From positions 19,588,575 to 19,652,574 of the forward strand of contig OZ038533.1 in the NCBI GenBank assembly GCA_964036665.1: 64,000 nucleotides of DNA, read 5' to 3'. The DNA is from Gordius sp. MW1 (lineage: Eukaryota; Nematomorpha; Gordioida; Gordea; Gordiidae). This document shows positions 11,740 to 23,542 of this stretch, one piece after another. Position 1 is the stretch's first letter. The number at the start of each line of letters is the position of its first letter. A program made the position numbers and the translations under genes. The notes below the pieces were generated by a model, which saw only the letters and a list, made by a program, of their open reading frames with translations, searched no databases and was not told where the DNA came from.

Positions 11740-14700
11740 ATGACCCTCCAACAAATCACTAAACCAGAAGATTCGAGCAAAAATGAAATTAACAATGAAG
11801 ACAAGGGAGTAAAGTTGCGCAAAAATTTAGGTCTTATAGATGGCATAGCTATTATAGTGGGTTCGTTAATAGGCTCAGGAATTTTTATTACACCAACGGC
11901 TGCCCTCATATATAGTAATAGCGTTGGTGCTTCCCTTCTAGTTTGGCTCCTCTCCGGGGTTTTTTCCCTTTTGGGAGCGCTCAGTTTTGCCGAGTTGGGA
12001 ACTACCATAACTAAGAATGGAGGCGAATACGTATATATTTTAGAGGCTTTCGGCCAATTGCCCGCTTTCCTATATGCGTGGACAAATGTCCTCATAGTTA
12101 GGCCAGTTATAGTGGCCATAGTTATTCTGAGTTTTGGCTACTATCTATCTCAACCTCTGATATCTACGCCATCTAGCGGACAAATAAATAACGAAGAATA
12201 CCTCTATTACATAATACGCCTGATAGCACTCCTAGGATTGGGTATTGAATGTCACAAAAATCACATATATTATTACACAATCTATGTTTTTCATCATTTT
12301 TTTAAATTTTTTTAAGGCAAAATAAAATGTTTTTAACAAAATTAAATTGTATTAGGGCTATATGAATTTACATTTTGCATAGGTTATACAATGTCCCGTC
12401 ATTATAGAAAATTTTCCAGACAAATAAAATTTAATATTTGCCTTATCGTTTTTAATAAAAGTGTGATTTTTCGTTAATTTGTTAATTTCTTGATAAATAA
12501 GGTTTCATTTAAAGTAATAAAATTGCCCATTCCAAGAAATATTTTAATTTTATATCAAGGCAGTGTTGTAAAAACGGCTGAGTTTTGTTAGGTCGACCAT
12601 TGGTTTTAGTCAAATAAACATAAACACATCAAAGATTTTTTGGTCTATTTTTCTTAGTCGACCACTGGCTTAGTCGAAATCTAAAAAACAGACCACAGTC
12701 GACCGTTAGTTAAAATCCAGCCGTTATTACAAATATTATGAAGGAATGAATGGCACGCTAAGGTTGGATGCATTTCGTTTCTGGGAGTGTGCTGCTGTTT
12801 TAAAATTTGACATCATCAATTGTTAGTAGTTCAAATAATCTATTTTTTTAAGTGAAAAAGAATTTTTACGATTGGAATAAGTTTATTTAAAATTCTTGGA
12901 TTATTTTTTTAACTTTATTTAAAAAACCTATATAATACAATTAAAACCTTCTCATCTTTACAAAAATCTTTTACAACTATTTAACATTTGTAACTACATC
13001 AAGCAGAAAATCACCATGGAAATTATAAAATCTAATACAATCTCAATCCATGGCTCGATGCCAGCTTATCATTTATATATATTTTAGCAACATACGTAAT
13101 TATTTAGAAATAAACTTCTATCGTTCAAAAAAAAAATCAAGAGTTATTCAAATTGAATAAAACATATTTTAAAGCTTTTAAACAAATTTTGTAGATTTTT
13201 TTATATTACACATAAAACAATTAAATATTAATTAATGAGCGTAGTTAGCATTGGGATTAGAAAGGGTAATGATAATTTAGGGAGGGGCAAAATAATCATT
13301 TTTGGAAATTTTAGCCATAATTTTAATAAATTTTAACAAATTTTTGGATTTATAGGGTGGCAGCTGCCCCTCCTTCCCCCCCCCCCTGCTACGCCCATGC
13401 ATTGATTCAAATTTGGAAAATATACTTAAATATTTTGCAGGTATATTGCTTCTTATCAATTGCTTGAGTGTCAAATTGGCCATGCGAATTCAAATATTTC
13501 TCACAATTTCGAAATTGTCAGCTCTAGCTATTATAATTGTCATCGGAATTTATCAAATGGCACGAGGTTCAATTTTTTTTACAAATTCCAATCAATCATT
13601 TTAAAAACTTTTATTTTTTTAAATAAAAAAAAAGTAATTTAGTAGTAATATTTACAAATTTTCAAATGTAACGGATATTTGTTTATAGGAAAAACTCACA
13701 ATTTTAAGGAACCGTTTAAAAATACGCGAAATATACGACATTTATCATTGGCATTTTATTCTGGCTTGTTTTCTTATGGTGGATGGTAAAAGAATTTTTT
13801 TTTTATTAAATTAAAATATTTCGCCTTATAATAATTAAATTTTTTAGGAGCTCCTTAAATAGCGTTACAGGAGAAATGAAAAATCCATATAGGTAATAAG
13901 TTTTTACATACAGAAATATTAAATTTTCGAATTAATCCATTTCTAGGGCCATGGGCTTAGCCAGAATTGGAATTAGAGGGGGAGGGGCAATATTATAATT
14001 TTTTTAAATTTTAGCCATAATTACATAAAATTTTAAAGAAATTTTTGATTTAGAGGGAGCAGCCGCCCCTCCCTGCCACCCCCTGGCTACGCCCATGCCT
14101 AGGGCTGATTTCTAAGATCACATTTACATGTCATTTTATAATAATCAACGCTTTTTTCAAAGTGAAAATAAGCAAAGGCTATACCAAACAAATTTATAGA
14201 ATTTGGAATATTTACGGTTCATATAAAATTTTAATTTTCAATAAACATAAACTTCTCTCCCCCCATACCCATTTTATATAAAATCTTTTAATTGTCAACG
14301 AAACTGTTAATTTCGAATATTTATTATTTTGCGTTTTATTTATAAACATACATTTTTTGTGATTTTATTAATGTTTTCTACTTGAAATTAGTGTTGTAAA
14401 AAGGGCTGATTTCTGTTTGGTCAACCTAACTGACCAAAGATTTTTTGGTCTGTTTTTCTTAGTCGACCCCTTGGTTTAGTCGAAATTAGAAAAAGAGACT
14501 AGTAAGGTCGACCAAACAAAACCCAGCCCTTTTTACAACACTACTTTTAACTTTTATTCATAGAGACCTACCATTGTCAATCATAATTGGTTTGCCCATG
14601 GTCATAATAATTTACATTTTGGCCAATATCGCCTATTTATCTATCCTAACACCTGAAGAAATTAAAGCCTCGTCAGCTGTAGCTTTTGTAAGATATTTGC

Positions 14701-16766
14701 AATCATTATGCAAAAAATCCAATTATTTTCTAAAAATTATGAATTTTGTAAAATATTATTTTTTGCATTTTATAATTTATTGAAATGTTTAAAATATAAA
14801 TGAAATATTTTAGGATTTTGCGGCTAGAATAAATTTTTATTTAGCCATAGCAATGCCAGTTTTTGTTGCTCTTTCTGCATTTGGAAGTGCCAATGCACTT
14901 CTATTCACAAGCGGAAGGTTAATATACATTATACATTGTATCAAATTTCAGTTGAAAAAAAAACATAAAAAAAAACAAATAACTCATATAGGAGTTATTG
15001 TTGTAAAAACGGCTGGGTTTTGTTTGGTCGACCTTACTAGTCTCTTTTTCAAATTTCGACTAAACTTAGGGGTCGACTAAGAAAAACAGACCAAAAAAAC
15101 CTATGGTCTGTTTATGTTTAGTCGACTAAATCGAAGGTCGACCAAACAAAACCCAGCCATTGTGACAACACTAATTGAAATATTTATTTTATTTTATGAA
15201 GAATAGTATATCAAATTTATATAAATTTTTAAAAAAATGTTTGTTTATTTTTTCCCAGAATTTTTTTGATGGGTGCCAGAAATAATCATTTGCCTACATT
15301 GTTCGCAATGATACATTTAAATCGACTAACTCCAATGCCTTCACTCCTAATTCAAGTTTGCATTCTAAAATAAATTTCCAAAATATTTTTAAAATCCATT
15401 TTAAATTAATTAAATATTTTTGGCAACATTAACAAAATTAAAATTTATTATTAATTTTATGATAAAATAATTTATTCATTTATTTATTTATTACAGGGAT
15501 TGATAGCTTTGCCATATCTAGCCACTCGTGATATATTTGTGCTTATTAATTTCATGAGCTTTATAAGTTATTTTTTCACAACTATGTGTGTGTTTGCCGT
15601 AGTATATCTTAGGTGGAAATTTCCCGAATGGAGAAGGCCCATTAAAGTTTTGCTTTAATTTTTTTAAACTTTTTAATAAATAAAGTTTTTTTTTCAAATT
15701 TATTAAACCATTTTTTTAATTTATTAGATTTGGATTTTGGTGCATTTAATCTTTTTGATGACTTCCTGTTTTATTCTGGTAACTTCTCTCATCACAGATT
15801 ATAAAGACATAGGAATGGGATTTCTTATTCTAATATTAGGTGATTTAAAATTTAATTAATTAAATTATATTTTTTACAATATTTAATTAAAACAAATTCA
15901 TGAAATTTAAAAACGCAATTAAATCATGTATATTGTTTTTGCTAGGTATACCAGTTTATTATGGATGCGTCTATAAATCTTATGTTCCGCAATACGTTCA
16001 AAAGATTTTTAGTAATAATTCAAAGCTTAAAATGCTTAATTTTTATTGTGTGATAAAAATCAGATGTTTAAAACAATTTTAATTGCAAATTTTTAGTTTT
16101 GTATATGTACTATAGACATAGACTACTCATGTCATATGTTTCATATGATAAAATCTGAACCATAAAATCCATCATTTTGAATTTGACAATCTCCCATGTC
16201 TTTCTGCAGTGTCCCGGTCCCCCATTGTTCATACAAAAAAAGTGAATTTACCTTTTCATTAGATAATATATAAAAATAATAAATGATTCTCCAATAAAAT
16301 GCAGATGGTACTAAATTGCTTAAACACACATCATCCATCACCTTATTTTTATTTGTTTTTAACGATATATTTTTAAACGATGTTTTCAATGTTTAACTAC
16401 TTTAATATTTTGGTTTTAAAAACACTTTATTTAATCTAAATCATTATTATCTATATGTTCTTTCCTTATTTGTGTACATTTCAAAATGGCGGAAAAAAGG
16501 CACATTTATTTAAAATATTGATGAGCAGTCTATCTAGTCTATGACTATATATGGATATTTGTCAACTCGTCTAATTTATAAACTATATTACTTTCTTTTA
16601 TTCATTAAATACAGATAAATCAACGATCCTTTTGCAATGCCTTTTATACCTCACTTTACCAGAAGACGAAGATACTGCTTTGGAAATTATTGAGTGGAAA
16701 TCTTCTGATTATAAGGACGAAAAGAGCGCACCAAATGTTCATAATATAATTAAAACAAAATTATAA
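11740..16766 (+). CDS. SLC7 family (LAT-type) amino-acid exchanger
   Basis: Exons 11740-12241, 13441-13566, 13689-13785, 13848-13892, 14564-14687, 14814-14917, 15259-15355, 15497-15646, 15728-15839, 15946-16011, 16615-16766 (1,575 nt, 524 aa, typical for the family). The TM1 motif GSLIGSGIFITP is the substrate-binding unwound helix of LAT/y+LAT proteins. Other family words are AFYSGLFSYGGW (TM6), GEMKNPYR, FGSANALLFTSGR (TM8), LRWKFPEWRRPIK and GFLILILGIPVYY (TM12). Such light chains exchange amino acids at the plasma membrane, usually bound to SLC3. The loop between TM3 and TM4 has no cysteine, although light chains normally carry one there. Introns hold foldback MITEs (12562, 14390, 14993), two GGGCGTAGCCAG elements and a CATAGACTGCTC element. 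AATAAA is at 16826-16831. LAT versus b0,+AT is not resolved. Confidence 0.9.
12562..12736. mobile_element. AGTGTTGTAA foldback MITE in SLC7 intron 1
   Basis: Starts 'agtgttgtaaaaacggctga' and ends 'ccagccgttattacaaatat'. It contains the paired 'ggtcgacc', 'ttttggtct' and 'cttagtcgacc' blocks of the family. It is somewhat diverged at its right end. Confidence 0.75.
13236..13399. mobile_element. GGGCGTAGCCAG-family MITE copy 2 (SLC7 intron 1)
   Basis: The left end 'gagcgtagttag' is diverged and the right end 'ctgctacgcccatg' is well kept. The inner 'ggaggggcaaaat' and 'cagctgcccctcc' blocks and the AT-rich core match the other copies. It ends about 40 bp before exon 2. Confidence 0.7.
13950..14096. 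mobile_element. GGGCGTAGCCAG-family MITE copy 3 (SLC7 intron 4)
   Basis: Ends are 'catgggcttagccag' and 'ctggctacgcccatg'. The inner arms are 'gggggaggggcaa' and 'cagccgcccctccc'. It is the most complete copy in the window and has no coding capacity. Confidence 0.8.
14390..14543. mobile_element. AGTGTTGTAA foldback MITE in SLC7 intron 4
   Basis: Starts 'agtgttgtaaaaagggctga' and ends 'cccagccctttttacaacact'; the two ends are complementary. It finishes 20 bp before the start of exon 5 (14564), so the hairpin lies close to the acceptor and branch-point region. Confidence 0.8.
14993..15173. mobile_element. AGTGTTGTAA foldback MITE in SLC7 intron 6
   Basis: Starts 'agttattgttgtaaaaacgg' and ends 'cccagccattgtgacaacact'. 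Internal blocks 'tttggtcgacc', 'aagaaaaacagacc' and 'ggtctgtttatg' are in inverted arrangement. It lies inside an intron between two conserved transporter exons. Confidence 0.8.
16117..16543. mobile_element. CATAGACTGCTCATG-family MITE in SLC7 intron 10
   Basis: Starts 'catagactactcatgtcata' and ends 'gatgagcagtctatctagtc'. The interior has 'ccataaaatccatcattttg', 'ctgcagtgt', 'aaaatgcagatggta' and 'catttcaaaatggcgg', shared with copies at 49238 and 58867. It is about 430 bp with no coding frame and fills most of the intron. Confidence 0.75.
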
Positions 16767-19083
16767 CGCCGTTTCTAATTATATAAACCACACATTTTTG
16801 TGTTATAGGAATGTCTAATTTCCCTAATAAAATAAATTTCTGATATTTATTAGGCAAATACCCATCAAAATGTGATTAATATTTGAAAAAAATAATAAAC
16901 AATTTGCCATAATATAATTTTTATTATTTTGCCTTAGTGTAAATTAAGTAAGAAACGGAAATTGAAGTTTTAATATAACTTCTAGGGCAAATATTTCAAA
17001 AATGTCTATTAAAGATTTAAATCAGATTCATGGGCGTAGCCAGGGGGTCGCATGGAGGGGCGACTGCCCCTTTCTAAAGCCAGAAAATTCTTTAAAATTT
17101 ATTAAAACTGTGGCTAAATTTCAAAAAATTACTATTTGCCCCTCCCTTTAACAGTATTGCCCCCCTCTAAGACCATGATCAGAGTTTAATAATCTCACCT
17201 AACAATTGAAATTAATTTAAATAAACTATTATTGATTAATAAATCCAAGCTGTAGTTTTATTAAACTAATCCATTGCTAGACTATATATGAAATATAGAC
17301 GAATTAATAAAATTATTCTTAGGAAAACGAAAAAAACAACTTTTTAAGGAATTTAATGGTTTTGAGCAATGCAATCTCATTGGAAGGTTTTATAAAAATG
17401 TAGAAATTAATGCTTGACCAAAGTCAAAAATCATCCCTATAAGTATTTGCAGTGAACATACAAAATATTATTAATACACTTACCTTTTTATCATATAATA
17501 TATAATGCACCACTTTTCATTGTAACAAGTAATTTTTTGGATAATTAGTTATTTTTCTTGTATAAAAAATCGTGGTACCATCACTCACTAGTGAAGCAAA
17601 ATTTGAAAAAAATACAAAATTTTAAGTTTGAACTTGAGACGCGATGCTGACAGCAAGTTCTTCAAATTCTTTTATAACCTTTATATAATACAATTAGTTA
17701 TGCCTTTTTTATTTTGGTGATATGCATTTAGAATATTAACTTTAAATTATTATGATACTATTTAACAATAGATAATGTAAAACACAATTTAAGGAAATGT
17801 AAAATTTGTCATCTCAAAAAAATTTTACTGTTAAATTTTTGCACCCTTTATCAAATTGATTATATTTGTTCTCATAATTGGTGGCATCAATCAGTTTGTT
17901 AAAGCTGATACTTCAATTTTTTAATTAAATTATACATATACACCATATTTTCTGGGCCGGGTCGGTTAGGGTTGAAAAATTTTAATACGCTTTCGAGTCG
18001 GGTTCGGGCTAAAAAAGTGACAGTGGAGGTCTCTAGAGGTACTAGCTCGATCATAATCACAAATTCGAAGCATTGGAGTAGGGAGGGGGTGGTATTCGGG
18101 TTAGAACCTCTCACATGATTTTATTATATAATTTTTATATTGTATATTTAATAGAAATAAATATTTGTTGGAATTTTACTTTTAGTATTTTACTATCTTT
18201 ACGCTATTGTCACTTTAAACTTTTAGGAAAGAAAATTTTATACAAAAAAATAGTTATAAAAAAATTCCTCGAAAATTTTATAACCCCGCTTGAGTAAATC
18301 CTAGTTACGACTATGGATCCAAAGGGCTAAATATTTATTCATTGTATAGCGTTACTGAATCAAAGACATGGTATTCATATAGCTAAATACAATTTTAAAT
18401 CGTTTGCGAAATCTTGGCCAATTTTGGAAGATCTTTACTAGTTTATTTAACGCATTTTGTCTTTAATATTTCATGTATTTAAATTATAATACTGTCAACG
18501 GAATAAATAAACCTTAAACAAAAATAAGTACAAAAATAAACGAAATTTGGCTGAGATGCCATGGACAATTAATAAAAAGAAATGTGATGGGGATAATGTA
18601 AATAGAAAACTTTTGGATATCGAGAAACGAGATAAAAACAGTATTCTAGTGTGGATAATAATTATGAATATAGCATGTTAAAATATTATGCAACATATTG
18701 GTTCTAATAAGCTAATGCATTAAACTGAAATAATATTAGAGTAAATTTTATTTGATACTTTAAACTTAAGGCATTAATGTCTAACCTTATACATGTTATA
18801 ATAAAAGTTATTCTAAAAACCAAAAAGTCAATTTTGTAAATTTATACCAAATGATTTTGTTTATCAAATATATAAACTATAGTCTTAAACAAATTTATTT
18901 GAAAATTCATTAAAATTATAATAACTATTTATATTGGCACATATACTAAATTCAAAAGCCACCTTTTTATATTAAGTAAAAACGAATTTATTAATAAATA
19001 ATATCAAGGCATTGCACTAATAATGAGTGGATGGATGTGTGGAATGTGAGTAAATGTTGGGTAAAATGTCAACGTTTCTCTAT
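16767..19083. other. Intergenic DNA between SLC7 and PDE6D
   Basis: AT-rich. It contains a GGGCGTAGCCAG element (17029-17176), a GC-rich fragment at 17935-18035 ending 'ggaggtctcta' that matches the terminus of the element at 21598-22447, and the PDE6D poly(A) signal (TTTATT on +, 18987-18992). I see no gene in the rest. Confidence 0.55.
17029..17176. mobile_element. GGGCGTAGCCAG-family MITE copy 4
   Basis: Starts 'catgggcgtagccagggggt', with inner 'ggaggggcgactgcccc', an AT-rich core and 'tttgcccctccc'. Relative to copies 1-3 the inner GC-rich blocks are arranged differently, so it may be inverted or rearranged at one end. Confidence 0.65.
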
Positions 19084-19937
<854 letters not shown>

Positions 19938-20684
19938 AAACAGTACTTGCATTGAGCAGCTGATGAATTTTTTTAAGATGCAATCTTGTTAACTTGTCGT
20001 AAATAATGCTACACTTAACTACCTGCAATGAGTATAAAACATTCTAATAATTTAGGTTAAAACAGAAAGCAATAGGAGTACACAGACTTTGAATTAAATC
20101 AAATTAAAAATTTAAGAAGGCCATGTTAGGCAACAAAAAAAGAAAGATAACATATGACCACAGATGGTGGAACTTAGTCAGGGGCAAACGATGAGGTGAG
20201 GACTAAGGCTAAACAATAAATGCTGACCAATGAAAAAAATGGCACATTTGTTACTTTTGTTCCGTTTCTATGATATTTCAAATACCATGAAGAATCGTAA
20301 TTGAATTAATTTTATATAAATAGCCAACGGTGTTTTAAAGCTTTAATTTAGCATTACCTTAAAATAATTAACATCTTTGCTTAATATATAAACAACACCA
20401 TACTCTTACAAACAACTATCTCTTTTATTTTCCCTCACTTTATTATTTACGCTAAATAGTTATATCCCCTCCCAAAAACTAAAATAACATACGTATTTAA
20501 CTAGGCTATATCAAAAGTCACTAACCTAAGCTGGTTATTACAACGCGATTTAAAGTCTTACAAATGAATAAACAATACCGAGTAAAATGTTGGGTGCTAG
20601 TGAAGGGCAAAAAGTACAAAGAAAGAATACATTTCAATAATTTTGGGAAGAGTTAATGTCATATAGACTATCATACTGCTCTTG
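19938..20684. other. Region upstream of PDE6D
   Basis: AT-rich. It should hold the PDE6D promoter on the minus strand, but I see no clear TATA or initiator signal. No repeat family from this window was recognised here. Confidence 0.4.
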
Positions 20685-21164
20685 CTATAAAAAAATATTA
20701 AGCGATCGCAAGTTGAGTTCTTGCAGTTTCACGTCTCGATCTCGTCTAGGATGGATTGTGTGATTCTCGCTTTGACTTAGAAAATATTCAATCTCCCTTT
20801 GAAAACATCGATTCCGCTCATGATACTTGAATTATAGTGTTAAATAATTATCATAAAAAATAAATATCAAATTATATTTAAATAAAATTTTTACATGTTT
20901 AAATTAGGCCAAAACATTACATAAGAGCGAAAATGGTTAAAATAATAATTTAACCATCCTTTGGTTAGGTTAGCTGGTATCAAATTGGGGTCATGATGAC
21001 CCCAAGCATCACATGATATCTTGGTTGTATTTGTACAAAAATTAAATTTTGTCCGCTTAATATTTTAACTTTTAGAGTAAATTACTATTTTTACTTGTTA
21101 TATGATTAAGTGGTTGTACCTTTAAATTCATAACTAGCAGTCCGGTCAAGCGTTGCTTTAACAT
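20685..21164 (-). CDS. Possible small two-exon gene, unidentified
   Basis: The segment 20825-20685 reads YHERNRCFQREIEYFLSQSE and continues for 46 codons to a stop. Its mixed charged/aromatic composition is unlike the AT-rich noise around it, and it follows an AAG acceptor. A candidate first exon 21164-21120 starts with ATG (MLKQRLTGLLVMNLK) and ends AAG|GTACAA in matching phase, giving a 61-aa product. I recognise no family. It could instead be the last exon of a gene whose other exons were displaced by the repeat at 21598-22447, or a gene fragment. Low confidence. Confidence 0.3.
20985..21005. repeat. Perfect 10-bp palindrome with one-base spacer
   Basis: Arms 'ttggggtcat' and 'atgaccccaa' around a single G. 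It resembles a dimeric transcription-factor site (GGTCA half-sites in everted arrangement) but may be chance. It lies in the intron of the possible gene at 20685-21164. Confidence 0.4.
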
Positions 21165-21597
21165 AGTCAATTAGAAATCAGCACGGATCGATGAAACCCG
21201 GCCAACACCAGCCCAAAATTATCTTTTTTCGGCCAGTCGATTTAACCATGAAATTGCTCGGCACCAGGCCCACTTTGTTTCAAAAATATGTATACTAAAA
21301 ACAGTGTATTTAAAAATAAAAGACTTTAACTTTATTGGGGCGTTAATTTGGTTCTTCTCTCTATTATGAGGCGACTTACCTTACTAAGTTAGTAATTTAT
21401 AAAGAATTATAATAATTTAAAATCCTATGCCAAATTTTATTTTTCTTAAAGTACTATAAGCACTTCTTAGTTTTTATATTCGTAATTTGAAGGTGAGCAT
21501 AATAAATATAGCCCCAAGCCCGGCCCGCACTTTATAAAAATTCCTATTTTAGCAGCTCGCTGGGTGTGGGGTCTCATGCAGACCTATAGTCCTCAAG

Positions 21598-22447
21598 TAG
21601 AGACCTCCACGGGCGGCACGAGGCCCGGCCCGGCCAGGGTCCGGGCCTTAAATTTTGAGGCTTTAAAATTCCGGGCCGGGCCGGGCCTAATTCATAAATT
21701 TTAGGCCCGGCCCGGAATAATTTAGAAGTAAATAATTTAGAATAGTAGCCTAAGTAGTCTTTTGTTCTGTTTAACAATAATTACAAAAAATTAATTAATT
21801 ACAAGTTGGTGATTCATTCATTTGCGCCTTTTCTAATAAACAATTGAGTATGGAATAAAAAATCTACTTCTAATATCTGAAAATATTCAGAAAGAAATTT
21901 ATAAAGTAAAGGAAATTGACACATACATAAAGTTAAAAATCAACGAAAAAATAGAAATATTTTAATGGTGGAAAGTACAACTCTGGGAAATATTCGATTC
22001 GAGATTCGATTCTAATTCGATTCAAAATTTCGAATCCTAATCCCTAGGTCTAAATTTCGAATCGAATATTTACCTGGTGAGATTCGAAAATCCGAATCGA
22101 ATCTTTAAAAAGGGATTCGAAAAATTATTTAAACTTGATAGTTATTGACGAAAATAATTAAACTGTTTTCATCTCTCCGCAAATTAGTTATTTTCCCCGA
22201 TCACTAAATTTAAATTTTGTAAGCATACACAAATTATAAAAATAGTATTTTACATAGAATATGGGATTCAACTTCAAAAAAAAATTCCAAAATTTTTGCT
22301 AACATTTTACGTTAACTATTATTTAATATATTCCTGCAATTCGGGCCCGGGCCTTATTTTTAAAGATGCTAATATTCAGGCCCGGGCTTGATTATTTTCC
22401 TATTTTAAATTCCGGGCCGGGCCTTAAATCGATTTTGCAGGTCTCTA
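21598..22447. mobile_element. 850-bp GC-rich TIR element with ATTCGA-rich core
   Basis: Inverted ends are 'tagagacctccac' and 'tgcaggtctcta'. The outer parts are runs of 'ggcccgg' and 'gggccgg' words, strikingly GC-rich against the surrounding DNA. Inside is an AT-rich core with a cluster (about 21985-22110) of 'attcgaatcg'-type words that pair with one another. No coding frame. It looks like a hAT-type non-autonomous element built from simple self-complementary words; that assignment is inference from the end sequence. Related fragments are at 2600-2960, 17935-18035 and 56600-56690. Confidence 0.6.
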
Positions 22448-23542
22448 TCCTCAATCGAGAAAAAATTAGTAAGTGATACTAGGATTTTTACAATAAAATA
22501 GGGATCATATGTAAGAGACTTTATGATAAAAATTATAATGCCATATGATGTGAATAAATATGATTGGTATTTAACGTAATGATAATAGAAGAGCGAGCGT
22601 TGTCTTTATATACAAAAATGGTGATGGTTTTTAAATTATGACTATTTATTCGTCACAGACTTAAATAATGGCAAAAACTGAAAAACTTTCAGGGCAATGA
22701 ATAATACTGTACGATAAAATAATTAGGGAAATTATGATCTGGTCAACTTTGGTGGCAATCGGTAGGGAATTTTTTGATATCTTAGTGGCCAGTGAAAATT
22801 GAATTACATTTGTCTATATATAGATTTAAAACGACAAAATTCTTTAAATATGATTATTCATATAACACAAAAATGGTAAGATCTTGAACATACATGTATA
22901 AAATGTAGCCAAAGAACTTAAAAACAAACAGTTGTGATAACTTAAGAAATTCTGACCCTTAATTTTTTCATGCAAAAGTTGAATTGTTCTGAATAAATTT
23001 TTTTCGAATTTTTTTTAACAATTCATTTAATTTGATAATTTTAAGTACTAAATTTTTTGGGCAGATACACCATAAAAAATTATTATTATTAAAAATGTTA
23101 AAAAAAATTAGATAAAAATTAACATATTTAGTGTAAATAACATTTTATGCACACATTTCTTTTATCTCACATTCATTTTATTTATGCCCTTTGTATTAAA
23201 ATTTATAAGCTACATTAATGATAATTATTTTGATCTAGTATTTAGTTTGACTTCATCTTCCAGTGTCACGTCTACTTTTGTGAAGAAAATAATCAAGTAT
23301 CACTTGATAAAATGTAATAATTAATAAACAATCCTCAGATGAAGAACTCAGAGGATATTTCAGTAAATTAAGCAAATAACACTGTGAATTAGCACTACAA
23401 AAAATATACAGGCTAAAATCTAAGATTAAACTTTAAGAGATAAGAGATGGCAACTAAAAACAAAATTGATCAAATAAACTTTATTAAATAAAAATATACA
23501 CCAGAAACAACTTTTATAATAAATAAATAAGCTTAAATATAA
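22448..23542. other. Intergenic DNA downstream of XBP1
   Basis: AT-rich with no recognised repeat. A candidate XBP1 poly(A) signal (TTTATT on +) is at 23480-23485. Confidence 0.5.

Noticed and set aside
11733..12119. 128-codon minus-strand frame opposite SLC7 exon 1
   Set aside because: Exact antisense of a conserved transporter exon; no independent support.
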